Below the pieces are notes generated by a model. It searched no databases and had not been told where the DNA came from. It worked only from the letters and a program-made list of their open reading frames with translations. From contig MBPM02000036.1 in assembly GCA_001695595.3 (NCBI GenBank), forward strand, positions 248,001 through 312,000: 64,000 nt of DNA. The letters run 5' to 3'. Origin of the DNA: Plasmopara viticola (taxonomy: Eukaryota; Oomycota; Peronosporomycetes; Peronosporales; Peronosporaceae). The position numbers were made by a program, and so were the translations under genes. Positions 1-12,431 of the stretch are shown here, piece after piece. Every line of letters starts with the position of its first letter. The first letter of the stretch is position 1.

Positions 1-397
1 TGCCTTCGTGATTTTCCAAGGTACCAACTACAAGGAATAATTACATTGCAAGTGGCGTGCCTAATATAGTGATATATAGTGTCTGCTAAAGTAGTAGCGA
101 GTAGCTGATCGATAAAGTGAAGAACACAATCGACCACTGTGCTCGAGAGCCTTATAGTCCACAATTGTAGCATTCGTAGTAACATGTTTGTAATGTATGT
201 GCGTCAAGGCCAACAATCGCGAAAGAGGGAGCTTTATCGATGCTTTCGCGATTACCTGGTAAATATCTTGTATCTTAACAGAAACAAGGATACCCTTGCT
301 ATTATTTAAGTAGCTACTTATAGATTGTGAACTTCAATTTCATCTTTGCAGATATATACATTTTCAGAGTTTAGTAAAAAGGTAATAGTCTATCTGT
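1..397. other. unassigned AT-rich flank
   Basis: No protein family, RNA gene or clear repeat is recognisable. It is the downstream side of the minus-strand effector at 398-778 and may hold its 3' UTR. Confidence 0.4.
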
Positions 398-778
398 CTA
401 CCTTTTCCCCCACACCATGTACGCGCCGAGAGGAAACAACAAAAGAGACGCAAAAATAAAAAACTTGTCTCGATTCGAGCTCGAAAAGTGCATTCTTTGA
501 AACCACCCATGTCGTTCACTGAAACTCTCCTTTTTTTCCGCCGCCTTCTCAACCACGGCAGGAGCAATCTCGCTCAGATCGGCTTTTTTTTCTGCCACCT
601 TCTCCACTTCACCACTCATGGTCGCGGTCGCCCGAAGGATCCGACGTGTCATGTCGCGGCTGATGTGATCATCATTGGAGTTGATGAGCTCAGTAGATTC
701 TGCAGTGGCGCTTGCAAATCCATCGCAGGACGTGACAAGAATGCCGAAGAGGAAAGCAATTATAAAGCCGTAAGCCAT
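398..778 (-). CDS. RXLR-type secreted effector with C-terminal transmembrane anchor
   Basis: A 126-residue single-exon protein. Residues 1-20 form a hydrophobic signal peptide (MAYGFIIAFLFGILVTSCDG). R46-I-L-R49 is a canonical RXLR placed at the usual distance from the signal peptide. No perfect dEER follows; acidic-basic stretches such as S-E-R at 87-89 could stand in. Residues 58-70 and 76-88 are a duplicated 13-residue charged unit (VEKVAEKKADLSE and VEKAAEKKESFSE, with VEK at 58-60 and 76-78). Residues 106-123 form a hydrophobic segment ending in GKR, typical of a tail anchor. In the family, RXLR proteins are secreted and translocated into host cells; by inference this one would sit in a host membrane such as the ER. 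No WY domain is visible. The ATG is the first in frame and directly starts the signal peptide. Expression is unproven. Confidence 0.8.
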   Translation of the reverse strand: MAYGFIIAFLFGILVTSCDGFASATAESTELINSNDDHISRDMTRRILRATATMSGEVEKVAEKKADLSEIAPAVVEKAAEKKESFSERHGWFQRMHFSSSNRDKFFIFASLLLFPLGAYMVWGKR

Positions 779-3240
779 TCGCAGTCACTAGTCGCAGGGC
801 CTAATCGTGTCAACTCCAATTGTTTTATGAGGTTAACTTTCAATGGATACTCAAGTCTATCATGTGATACCCCTACCCCAGCCCAGCCTGTCAAGCCGGT
901 CAAAATGCCCTATTTGCTGGTGCATCAGATTATAGTCGCGTCTGAGTAAGTGATGCGCTTACCGGTGCCTTAAAAGACCTCGAAAATCTAGTGCCTTTCT
1001 TTAGCAGTCTACACGGTAGCGTCGAGTGGCGTGATAGAGAATTTCTGTGTATTTGTAATATTATTATCAAGTGTTTCATAATAGTAAATGTTATGACCCG
1101 CAGTTCATAAAGTTCTCTGTAATGCATGAACAACACCAGCATAGTAGCGTCTCAATTCTAGCCAATCTAATTCGGTCTGGCTCTTTTTGAAGCTTCCTTT
1201 GTACATGTATATAATTTTTTGAGATGGACGCTTTTCAACCGATTAATCATTACCTGCAATTTATAGTATGACATGGAATTATGCTCATCAACTGGGATAT
1301 ATATGTTGGCATACACGAAAGCGTTTTTGAGGGAAAGGATAGAGAAGATCGGGAAAAAATAGCATACTCGCATTTGGTGCCAGGGCATCGATCTTCAGCG
1401 AGTCGAGCCTGCCCTCGCCAGTCGAGATGCAGCAAGCATAGTGACACCTATTGCGGATGAATCCTGCTGTTGATGACGCGTGATGCATCACTATCAAGGA
1501 ATTAACAAAAAAAGTTAAAGTTGCTAGACATTGGAGGGTATTGATTTCTACAGCTTAAGGTATCAAGCGCATAAACGCTGCATTTTAGAGGGCACGCGAC
1601 GCGACAAGGAAAGCGCGTGGAGCGCAAGGACCCACGACCATTGTTAAGGGCTTAATGGCTTCTACTGCTGCGCAATTGTCCTCTAGCCTTCCACTGCGGC
1701 CGAGTGAAGGTACACTAGCTCATGCAATTAGTATGAAATAGAGCCGCCATGGCTATACGTAACCATTTTTTGTATGTATGCTAACTGCCAAAAGAGGTTG
1801 TCCGAAGAGAGCCGCGTGTACATGAGTTTAAGAAATACTGGCTAGTAGGACCGAAAAAAAGGATTTACTTTTAAGAAGCTTTTGCCGCTCACTCAAAACT
1901 GTTTATGCATACATTCCTTGCAACCCACAATTGCAAAGTGATATCTGAGGATCAGAAACCTGCTCATCATATAAAATTAATTATTCAAATATGCAGGTTT
2001 AAAGTTACACATCTTCTTCACCAGCACAAACACCTACTCAGTTTAAATTCAGCACAATGCATCGTAGGCACACGCACTGCGACGGTCGACGTCACCGATC
2101 TAATGTACAAAAAAGAAAATGCACACTGTAAAGTGCGTCGCTACCATAAAACAATTACTGGGTCGCTGATTTTTCTGAGTTGCGGTCACACTATAAAGTC
2201 GATACAGTAATTAAAAGAATCCTTACTTTTAACAATAAAAGTACTTCTATACACTGATAGGTGAGCAACGATGTGAGGTCTAAAAACTTTTGTATGCATA
2301 TGTGCAGACCTGTGGTACTTTTGTACGTGGATCAGCGACTACTGCTGTACAGTTTGAGCAAGTCAAATGTCATAAGTCACTTTGCGAAAGGCATCAGACC
2401 AATCGCTACGTACGACCTTATTTGTGAGAGCTGAAAGATATGTTTTCTCAAAGTTAATGAAATTGATTCCGAGCTTTCGCTCACACCAACAACTTGTCGT
2501 CTGGAGTGTACATGCTTGACTAGGGTAGACGCGCTGTACGAGAAGTATGAGAGCTGTACCTCAAATTAGGTTCTTTTTGAAAGTTATTGCGACATAAAGT
2601 CAATGACGCCCTGTTGGCAAACACAGTGATTAACACAAAAGTCGCATTACCTCACGCCCTTTGCACACGGCCTGGCATCGAGTCAGTATACCAGATCTTC
2701 GCGATTTCGAGCTAACCTGTCAACGCAATGTCCGATATACAAAGCTGGTAAGTAGTTGCATTATATGACCACGAAAACTCAGATTACACAGCATTGCCAC
2801 AAAATTTTTAGATGCAACTATTCCTGTGCGGAACAAAATTTAAACGAGATTGCTAGAGATTTCGATCGACATGCTTATTTGAATCATATTTAAACTTGGT
2901 GACTCGCGCTATTGATCGAAGAGAGTTGGTTGCATATCGTAGTGTGCCAAGAAGGCGTGGCTGACAAGTTGGCATGTTAACTTGCGAAAATAATGCCAAA
3001 ACCCGTAATGACGAGTACACCGCTTTTATACCGGTATGTATACCGGTATACATAATGAACTGAGTGTGCATATTATAAAAGGGAAGCAATGTATGAAAAG
3101 GTAGTCGTAAACCTGCAATCGAATGCACACGTCGACCCCCTTCAAATCGAAAATAATAAATCGTCGCTCACCGAAAGATCATAGGTTCTCCTGCACGTTT
3201 TGTTTATGCAAAGTCCCTCGTCAATTTTACGCTTACGCGG
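779..3240. other. gene-poor repeat-like spacer
   Basis: Only short open frames on both strands, none with recognisable domains. Base composition and frequent stops match the decayed transposon DNA further right. A short palindromic motif built on ccggtat lies near 3035-3055. Nothing else can be supported. Confidence 0.4.
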
Positions 3241-5444
3241 GTGTATTTACTGTTCGGCACCTCGCCAAGATTCCGGATGGATAAAATTGACATCCCGTGT
3301 CTGTTGAACGAGCAGTTTGCACTTATCGGACGAATCAATGGCTTCTATCGCCCTGAGGAGGCAGTTGTATCCAAACTTTTCTATTTTCTAAAGCAGCTTG
3401 GACGCGTCATGAGCTTTAATAGCAAATTTTATAATCGAGAGCTTAGGCAGCAAAGGCTCAGGTAACTCCAGCAACAGCGCCTTAAATAAAGGCGGCTTAA
3501 GTCTTAAGGTAGGACATATCAAAACCTTCTCGTTTGGATTAAGGAGGTAGTGATGACCACCAAGGCGGTTTTGACCACGGGCGATCCGATGCGCATGGCG
3601 TTCACATCCTTTTATGTGGAAGGGCCGAGTTAAAGGCTGAGCATTTGCTCATGAAGCAGCTTTAACGTAGTGTTACGGAAGTACATAAATGAACAGCTAT
3701 GCCGTCGGAAAGGCTTGAAATTTTGCCCTAAAATCAAGAAAGACGGAAACTTCATGATAAAGTTCATGAGCTAAAAGGATTGACGGTCTTTCTCTTTATG
3801 GTGCCATGCTCCGAATAAGTCATGGGTAACTTCGCTCATGGATATTCGCGCAATAGGCCATCTCGTCACTCAAATCTTTTAAAACTGCGCCGATGGAAAG
3901 GAGATTCATATGACGAGTACATTCGCATACGAGAAACTCCTCCGGAATACCTTAAATAGGCAATTTTCCAGGTGCACGTAGATCCGCGTACTCCCAGTAA
4001 ACTGAGAAATCGTTTCTGAGCATAGCAACATTCACTGCTTTGGCAGTGTCAAATTCTCTATGTTAAATCTGAAGGTTTCGGCAAAGTAAAATGTCATCTG
4101 ACCTAAGTGCATTGGGTCGCTGGCGAAAGTCGCGCATTTCGCTGGTCAATAGCAATGGAGGAGTGCCCTTTAAGGAAAGAGACATGTTCTCGGTGGTGTC
4201 AAAGCTTGATTGTTCTCGAAGAAGGAGTCAACAGCAATGGACTGCTAATTGTGCATGCAAGTGTATGAGAGAATTTTCAGTCTTGAAAGAGTCTGGTGGG
4301 TTGCGATACTTCGCACGCCGGCAATTGATTACCGTAATATACAGATTTACTGGTAACCTAAGCGAGAGCGGCGGAAATTAATCACTTTGGCCGGTTTGAG
4401 GCTAAAGTAAACCTGTGTATAGAGCCGTTCGAAGTAAACCTGCCTTTAGGATTTCGACATCACATAATCCATTTTTGTCCTTTTCATATATAAACTGCTC
4501 TTGGGCGTGCAGTGGCCGGAAAAGCACATAATTGGCAAAGCAACGCCATTCAAGTTAGCCTTCCAATTCTAACACGAGAAAAGATGAGTTTTTACCGCTG
4601 TTGTGAGTACAGCTCTTCTCGAAGAAAAGCAAGGCTATTGTAGAGCCGAGATCAAAACGGAAGATATCAAAGCTACTACCCAAAGATAGATGCGACCACA
4701 CATTTGAAAGCTTCCTTGGCGAGTAATTAAGATCAGCTATTAGCAACGGCTATCGGAGATGCCAAAGATTGCGTTCGGATGCCAGCCTTAAAATTTCAAC
4801 TTAAATCCATTGACTGAGGGTAGCGAGGTTTCGCCAGCGGGAAGCATAGGTCTACAAGGAACAAAACACAACGCATCTCTACTGGTGCAGTTGCAGTAGA
4901 GATACGTTGTGTATTGTTCCTTGTAGACCTATGCTTGGTGCAAAGTTTCACATGTGGGTAGCGTAGGTCTGCAATTAGCAGTGCGTATCAGAGGAAAAAG
5001 GTCTAGGGGTATGAATGGGTGTGGTTTGCGGTATCACAAGGGCTACGAATCACCCCAAAGACGAAAATCAATCTTAATTCGACCAAAAACGGTATACACC
5101 CGGGCATATTTTGACAAAAAAATTACTCATAGCGGCTTTGAAATTGAAGATTTGGATATGTAGATCCAATTGGACCATAAAAATAAGTTTGCTTCAAATA
5201 AACGCTAAGCCAAGATCGACAAAAGGGTCTCTGCATCAGACATTAGTAAATACCTCCGTTGCTCTGTAAGCCATCAATAACCGAGAAAATAATAATACAA
5301 TAAATAAATGCCTATTCGATTTGGCTTCTGTCACATTTTTAGAAGGATTTATAAGAAACAATTCCTCCGTATCCTGCAATACAATTTTGGCTATGCGGAT
5401 CTCACAAGGCCTTGTCATCTTATTGAATAAAAGACTGAGTAGTG
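3241..5444. other. decayed repeat DNA upstream of Gypsy pol relic
   Basis: Short plus-strand open frames (3241-3465, 4091-4381) are not convincingly assignable. They lie where gag, protease and reverse transcriptase of the Gypsy element that continues at 5445 would be expected, so they may be its decayed 5' half. Only the foldback repeat at 4842-4936 is a clear feature. Confidence 0.35.
4842..4936. repeat. foldback inverted repeat, 43-bp arms, 9-bp loop
   Basis: Left arm 4842-4884 and right arm 4894-4936 are reverse complements at 41 of 43 positions, separated by a 9-base loop. A shorter related motif (tagcgtaggtctgca) follows near 4958-4972. The structure could be a foldback element, two opposed repeat ends, or the source of a hairpin transcript for small RNAs. 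No coding function is visible. Confidence 0.85.
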
Positions 5445-6628
5445 TTGGAAGAGCCAACATCCAAAAGCTTTCGATATCATCGAGGGATGCCTTCGAAAAA
5501 CTATAGTCCCAATTTTTTTGGGCGGATCAGCGCCAAGTGTAACGCTTTTAGTCATGCAATTGGCTGTGCGTTATTACAACTCGATAAGGATGAAGGCAGG
5601 CAAGTCATTTCACTTCAGATCATGCAGCTAAGAGCTGCCGTGCAAAATAATACCGTTCACATCGAGAATTGCTGTATATGAATACGCCCTGATAAATTCC
5701 CAGGTGGATCTTCTAAGTTCAAAACCTTTGTCATTTTTTCAGACCACACATATCTAATAATTGAGATTGATACACCTATAACAACCAATGTTTGTATTAA
5801 TTTAAATCTGGTAGACTTAATGCTTTGGCCCACGCGCTTTCGCGCGGACTAGATTATGAGCTGGCTAGTATAAGCACGAAATAAAGTTTTAACGAAAAAT
5901 AAAACTGGCAGGCATGCAAATCATTGAACTTTAAGTGCTACCGTAGTCAATATTGCCAAAGTCGAGATTTTTTTACCTCGACGGGGAATTGTACCTATAT
6001 CTCTATGAGTGGGAGGTCAATCTTATTCGCTACAAAGTATTGCAGGCCTAGTTAAAATTGCTGTTTTGAGAGTCGGAGACTTTGATGTACGAAGTCCTGC
6101 TCAAGCACGTAAGCCTTCAATAAACTGTGATTAAAGCTGAAAAGTAACGTCAATTTCTGGTCCACACAACATACTGGTGGTCCCAAATTTACAGATGAGT
6201 GGACAAGCATTTAAGAGTCTGTGAGATTTGCCAAAATATTAAATCCGCGGCTTACGCGTCGGCTCCTTCACAAAATTTGCCTTTGTCGGTGGACCGTCAA
6301 AAGTTTATGCACTTCGCTTTTGGCTTTTATTTGCCGGATACTGATGGTAACACCGGCATAGCGATTTTCGCATACCGCTCATGCACAATTGCGCATTCGG
6401 CACCTGCTCCGGCAAGTTCATCTGAAAAATACTGTTCTTTGATATGCTTTAAATCGTCATGGCCTTCCAATCTCAATGGTGTCGAATAAAGACTCGAGGT
6501 TTTCGGCTGCGTTTCAGCAAGCACTGTTTTTAAAACCGTTTGCCGCTGTCTACAACAAACTATTCACAGAGACGGATGGTCACACGGAAAGAATCATCCA
6601 AGTGCTAAATATAACACTGGACAGTTAA
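5445..6628 (+). mobile_element. Ty3/Gypsy retrotransposon pol relic (RT connection, RNase H, integrase)
   Basis: Pieces of a Gypsy polyprotein appear in order but in shifting frames. Around 5445-5520 is the RT-RNase H linker (KAFDIIEGCL). At 5550-5650 comes an RNase H segment containing AIGCALLQLDKDEGRQVI. At 5833-5870 a frame reads ALSRGLDYEL, the usual end of Gypsy RNase H (ALSRRPDYEL type). At 6199-6489 lies the integrase zinc-binding end (CEICQ) and start of the core (PDTDGNTGI), with the first catalytic Asp replaced by His in MHFAFG. At 6491-6628, in another frame, is the rest of the core with TETDGHTERIIQVL. Stops and frameshifts show it is inactive. The family match is from motif recognition, not a search. 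Confidence 0.8.
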
Positions 6629-8151
6629 TGCGCTAAGACCTCGCATTAGTGCTCTGCGATCAATAGCGATCCCAAAATATAATGAAATTTCCGATTGGAT
6701 TATTATTTTGATCGTTTATATATGCACTTAAATACTTCTAGCAGTTAATTTTGTCAGTTAATAATGTACATATTAAAATTCCGCTTAGTATGTCATTCAG
6801 GCTGTTTATTGCACATTTTAAGGTTAACAAGATTGATGTGGTCAAGTTTGTATTCATTAATGCGCTTCGCGAGGCTATCTCCACTATAAGGGTCATAAAA
6901 GACCAGGGTCATCCCGAAGAAGCCGCGGCATGACCTTAACGGTTGCTTTTGGAAGTGATCCCATGTGCGTACCTTTATTAATGCTTGATCGGCTTTTTCT
7001 ATGAAGGCGCAAAGACGAGGGAAGAGCGTCCCGTTTCGGCACTCCTTGACGAGACAAACCGCTGCATCTTCATATAAGACGTCTAACCGAAAGCTACGAG
7101 CTTTTTGTGAAGTGGCATGATTGTTTTGTTTCGAAGAGCTCGTGCCATCTAGCTGAACTGACAGCTAGCCGCTATGGTATACAATCAAAAAGAGCGGGTT
7201 CTGAGTGATAAATTTGCGGTTTTGCCGCACATCAAATTTTGCTGAAAGTTTTTCCATACCCACGCTCAGACTTACAATTCAACCGCCTAGCTGCTTTTAT
7301 ACCGAAAGACAAGACGTTTCGAAGGTTTGTTGTTTCCGACCCATCACGTGATCAAAATACATTTCTAAATTACTGACGGTCAGTTTTTTGCTCAATGTAA
7401 TTGCGATTTGGGCTGTAGCGTCCCGGAGATTTACCCAATCGTAGAGCAGATTATTCACTTGATCCGTGGAGAACTTTTCAAATCCATCTTGGCGTATCCC
7501 CGAATCGGTTCAAGAAACCATTCCTCTTCTAGCCATTTTATGACTGCAGGTAAAGATCTTGACCGGACGTGGTGCGTAGCGCGCCGTAAGATCGCCTTGA
7601 GACAATGGCTCCTCAAATAAAGGAGTCTTTCGTACATGTCACGCGTGCAGTGACTTTTCGAGAGCTCTCCTGACAAACAAACAAGACGTGCGTACAACTG
7701 AGTGCCATAACCTACATCGGCCAGATAATGTTCATTTGGAATGGCTTCTATTTTCGTTGGGTCATTATCTAGAGACTGAGTGCAGTTTTTACAGGAAGAC
7801 AACTTTGTCGATACCCATCCACAAATGCCCTTACGTTGGTGATTTTGGTATACCGGAAGCTGTGACCATTGACTTCGCCCAATTCCCTTTTTCAGCGTTG
7901 GTAACGTCATAAGCAGGGGCTAAGTCTTAGCTTTCGATAATTGCTATGCACCTATCTGTCGTTACAAATGGGGTCTTTTGCATGAGCGGTAAGTCTTAAG
8001 ATAAGCCTAACGCGAATAATGTTGGTTTGACAGCATTGTCACCGGTCTGAGACCTCTTTGCAGCCTTTGCAGCTTTTGAGGATTAAGTGGTCTAGAGACT
8101 ACCGATTGAAGGGGAACAAGAGGCGCGCGCTTCATTTCGTGGTGAAGTAGG

Positions 8152-8173
8152 AGGCTCTTCCATGGAAGAGCCT
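8152..8173. repeat. perfect 22-bp palindrome
   Basis: The 22 bases centred on ccatgg are identical to their reverse complement, with no loop. Half-site is aggctcttcca. It lies in repeat-like DNA with no gene start nearby, so a regulatory role is not supported. Confidence 0.8.
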
Positions 8174-9574
8174 ATCTTGACAAGGAAACTCTTTAGCGAG
8201 TAAACAACTTTTGGCTCACAGCTCACGACTCAGGCAAAGCCGTTGTAGGTGCAGTCTTTGTTGCATACGTAGTCTCTGATTATAAAATTGGTTCTGTGAC
8301 GTCAAAACAGCCAATTAGGAGCTGGTTTCGACACCATTTACTAAATTGTCCGACGGACAATCTTCTGAGTTCATTAATGTGCAAACGATGGTATTGTCGA
8401 AAGCATAATAATTGATATTAAATGGCTTTGGCTCCGGCATCTTCAGAATAAGTATCTGCTATTGGCTTCCAACGAAGTATCTAAACTATTTTAATATTGT
8501 CTATACAATGCTCTATCTCAGCAAGTCGGGCAGAGCCTTCAAAAGACCCGCATACTTGGCCTTGTTCTTGTAAACATAGTGAGAGGAGCTTCTTCACATC
8601 CTTAAATATCTGTACCCGTGTCTTGGTCCAAGCCGTAATGCCTTTTTCCTCTAGCATTGGCCGAATTCTATGACAGGTTTTTAGTCCTCATGGCCTCAAA
8701 ACACCCTTACGGAGACCTCCACAGCCAACTTATCTTTATTAAAGGGCGTTGTACGAATATAGTGTCCAACTGTGTCCAGCCAACGATTTGATATAGTCAA
8801 AGTAGTTGGCCGTCGGAGCATTTGGTAGCCTTTGTTCTTCCTGTTAGAATGCTGCTAAAATTAGAATGACCTGAATGCATAAACTTGCTGCTTTCGTTTG
8901 GACATAACACCAAATCGTGTGCACCATATAACGTGCACCCGAATATCTCGCTGAGCAACGCGTCCTTTTTCAGATAGGCGATAAGCAGCTACCGCTGCGC
9001 TCCATGTCATAAGCATGAGCTATCAGCCACTTCTCCTTTGATTTCCGAGCACAGGAAATTGGTGACGATCTGATTTCCGCACCAATTTTTATGTTTACAA
9101 TCTAGGCGAGAGGGGCACATTTAAGCTCGTATTGTTCTTGTGGTGGTGACCATTGTCTACTTCCAATCTGACAGAAGGTCAATCTTGTGCCTCACTTCTG
9201 TATTTGGTGAATGTTTCGATGGTGGACCTCTGAACATCAGAATGCTTTATATACAAGATCAATCGTCTCGTGAGGACCCACCAATTGTTTCGAACCCAGA
9301 AGCAACCGACGCTGCCTTTCAGCCTGATCCAAGATACCCTAGCCTAGACGGAAACTTTTAATATATTCATAAGGCTATCCTATTTTAAAGAACAACACCA
9401 TGCAAAAGCTTTTATTCTAGACAAGAGCTCGGCATCTAACTCCAAATAACTCGACCCTTGTGGCAGTGCCTCGAAATAGAGCACACACGACGATCATTTA
9501 AGCGGTCGATAATGTGTTTTTCTTAATCTACCAGACCATTTTAGTATCGCTTTCTTTTCCTGCGAAGCGGTGGT

Positions 9575-9669
9575 ACCTGCTCCGATTTATTTTCCGCGAC
9601 CCATTGCGAAGCTATATTACCAGCTCCGATTTATTTTTCACGACCCATTGTGTTTTAATGAGCTATGCT
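9575..9669. repeat. imperfect tandem duplication, about 44-bp unit
   Basis: Two adjacent copies share gctccgatttatttt, then a cgacccattg block and an agctat block. The second copy has a short insertion before agctat. No function is evident. Confidence 0.7.
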
Positions 9670-11844
9670 ACCCACTCTCTGACCTAAGTAACCCGCTTGA
9701 GGTACTTTGTTACCTGCCGCTGGCGGAGCTATGTTCTCCATATGTTGTAAAGTTAAAGTGCACCATCATCAAGCGTATAGGTAGCCGGTGCTGCAAGACG
9801 AGCCTTGAATTCCTGCTTAAAATTACTTCAAGACTTGGTCTTGTCTACTTATCAGGGCAATCAATCCATTTTCGTTCTTACTTCGGGCTTGTAGCTACCT
9901 AGGCTTCTATTTAAAAGAGACATACGAACAAAAGAGGGAAACACGTGTCTCACCAAAGCATTACTGCGCAAGTTTAAATGAACCACAACTATAAGAACTT
10001 GCTACAGAAAATTGACCCAGTGACCGTGTTTTAATAGTGCTTGCCTAAGTCAAAGACGAGAAAAGACTCGGTGCTGTTTAAATACCGCAATGCCTATATC
10101 GACTATAGAAACAATAATAGTTGCCCTTCAAGCAGTCAAAGCAAGTTTGACTTGTTTCTGTCGCTCTAACTTAAAGCATTAAATTATTGCAATAGTTTGT
10201 CGATGTGCGGTATTTCTTGATGCGGCTAATTCCGCCAAGACTTTAAACGTCTTCTCATGACCTCGTATACTTGCGTGCGAAATCAGCATTCAATCGCAGC
10301 TAGTCAACTTCTTGAGAGTTGTCGAGCCAATTCAAGCTAAATTTGAGTAGTGTATATCAGCCATACACACTCAACTTTTTCCGGAAAGTGCTTCTATCTC
10401 CCGCCATTGGTCAGCATTTTTCAATTTTGACGGCTTAACTTCTGCCAGCGATCCTCAAAAGAGTCGAAGAATTATTACTTTGGCACCGTGCTTGTCGCAG
10501 ACATAGTATCAGTTGTTGCTCTTTCCCGCAACACTGATGTGTATTGGGCTTAATTAGTGGGTCTATAAACACCGCAACGTAAGATGTCTCGTCCCGTAAG
10601 TCGAGAACTTCACGGCACTCCCTAGAAGCGAGCCCTGTTTGTGGCTTCGCTTCTCCATTAAAGCGATTGAAGTTGCCCCTTCTATTGTTGCTACCTGTAC
10701 TTAAAGATTTGAGTGCCGAAGGATCTTACTTTCAGATCTTCCTTGAACACCGTCACTTTAACTGTTTAGAAATTTACGATTTGGCATAAGGGGCCATCGA
10801 CTTCTTTTCATTTGCATTGCAAAAAGGAAATTTCGAGCGCTGACGGTAATTGAAGCTCACAGAAAAAACATGGCGTATTTAGCTGTTCTCATTCGATTCC
10901 ACAGCACAAAACACTCAGATTAAGTCCAAAGCCCTAGCGTGCAAACAAAACGCGCATCGGATCAAATGTGATCATGACCTTTTTGTGTCAATTTCTACCT
11001 CCCTCATCTGGATTTTTTTGTCGTTTCTATACAGAGTTGAAAACGTTAGGATCCGACGACTTGGACCTTGCGGAAAGCGCTACCCCCGGAATTGTGCTGC
11101 CTTTGACCTTACTCGTATGTCCGAACGATGTGATGCGCTTTAGCTGCTTGGCAGCAGGGCGAAATTCATATCTCGGGCTCCAAAGCGTCTCTTTTGTGCA
11201 GCACGGATGCAGAAAAAATATGCACAACCATCCCGGAACCTTTAAAAAGTTCACTTCGGCATCCCACATAAGGTAAAAACAAAGTATTACGGGGTCACAC
11301 ACTTAGGGGAAACGCACTGTTCACTATCTCTGGTCTTAAATATTACAGCTACAGTTTAAAGTCTAGATTTATCGAATACAATAATTGTGTATTCGGAATT
11401 TTACGTAATAAGCGACTAAATTCGCTACCGCAACTTAGGGAGGGTCTTCAATTTTTTCAAAAGCATACCGGTATGATCCCGTCGCTCTTTCTTTCATGGC
11501 TTCATTTTTGTACAAACAACAGAGAGCTATACCGATAGTAAGAGATCTTAAACGATGTAAATGCACACGTAGAAATAAACACACCAACTCTATAAAGGAG
11601 TATACCGTATTCTTCGTAGAGCGCAATAAGCGACTCTGCAAATCGTTACTATAGAGAATTGTAGCCCAATACTTCGACACTACAATCCGTTGCCAATCGC
11701 AAAATCTGGTAGCTGCAATACCTTATAAAGCATTACTTCTAAGTGACCCCCCAGCTCTCAAGTAGGTGCAAAGCAATGCAACGACGGCTGTCTTTACAAA
11801 CAATAACGTTAGTACGTGTTTGCAATTGAACGCTGCTCTTAATC

Positions 11845-12431
11845 GTGCTATTTGGCATAGTCTTTACGGCAGGTGATACATCGGTACACTGTACTCAAAT
11901 GCTTAAAACCGACTCGATCAAGCGCTTCGCAAAAGAAAGGACGGCGTGGAGTGTCAAAACCTCCATTGGAACACGCTGGCCTCAAGTCACAAGCTACATT
12001 CGTGTCCCAACGCCTCTGGGCTTGCAGTTATCGTGCGGTAGAGAACCTTTGCTGTACTCCCATGCATGCATCTACGCACACGCCTGCCCTTTCCTCTCGC
12101 GACACGCTTCGACCTTGGATGCGACAAGGAGCACACCTTCCTGTCGATCGCCAGGTAGAAAGCGTAGCCACATTCACAGCGAACAAGAGCGGCAAGTCGC
12201 GTCCTTTCTGAGGGGTTTTCGACCAATCGCCCGTCTTCCAACGGCTGCAATTGCACGACGCATCTCCTTCCTCGAAGCCGCGTGAGAACCGGCCTTTCAC
12301 TCTCCGACTCCTCTGGCGTTGGATACATCCACCTCTGGCCACGACGTGCGCCCATTTGTGTTGGATCACGCGCTCACGGGGGAAAACCCACACGGTCACG
12401 TCGTTGCAGCAGAGTGGGTGGACACTCTGTG
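11845..12431 (+). other. GC-rich 5' flank of the first START-FYVE gene
   Basis: This stretch is clearly richer in G+C than the DNA to its left and leads into the gene at 12432. Long overlapping open frames occur on both strands, a usual by-product of GC-rich DNA without stops. The frame of the START-FYVE gene stays open back to a GTG at 12282, but the paralogue aligns only from the ATG at 12432. I read the region as promoter and 5' UTR; an upstream exon cannot be excluded. Confidence 0.45.

Larger units (their letters stand above)
6629..11844. other. long gene-poor region, probable decayed transposons
   Basis: Many short open frames on both strands (for example 7455-7910 minus and 9570-9902 plus), none with a domain I recognise. 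Position and composition suggest the 3' part of the Gypsy relic plus older insertions. The supportable features are a 22-base palindrome at 8152 and a two-copy tandem repeat at 9575, listed separately. Confidence 0.4.

Noticed and set aside
11845..12399. Overlapping long open frames on both strands before the first START-FYVE gene
   Set aside because: They overlap each other on both strands in GC-rich DNA and have no recognisable domain.
12282..12431. Extended N-terminus of the first START-FYVE protein from a GTG codon
   Set aside because: Eukaryotic starts are ATG, the paralogue aligns only from the ATG at 12432, and the upstream text is compositionally unlike the protein.
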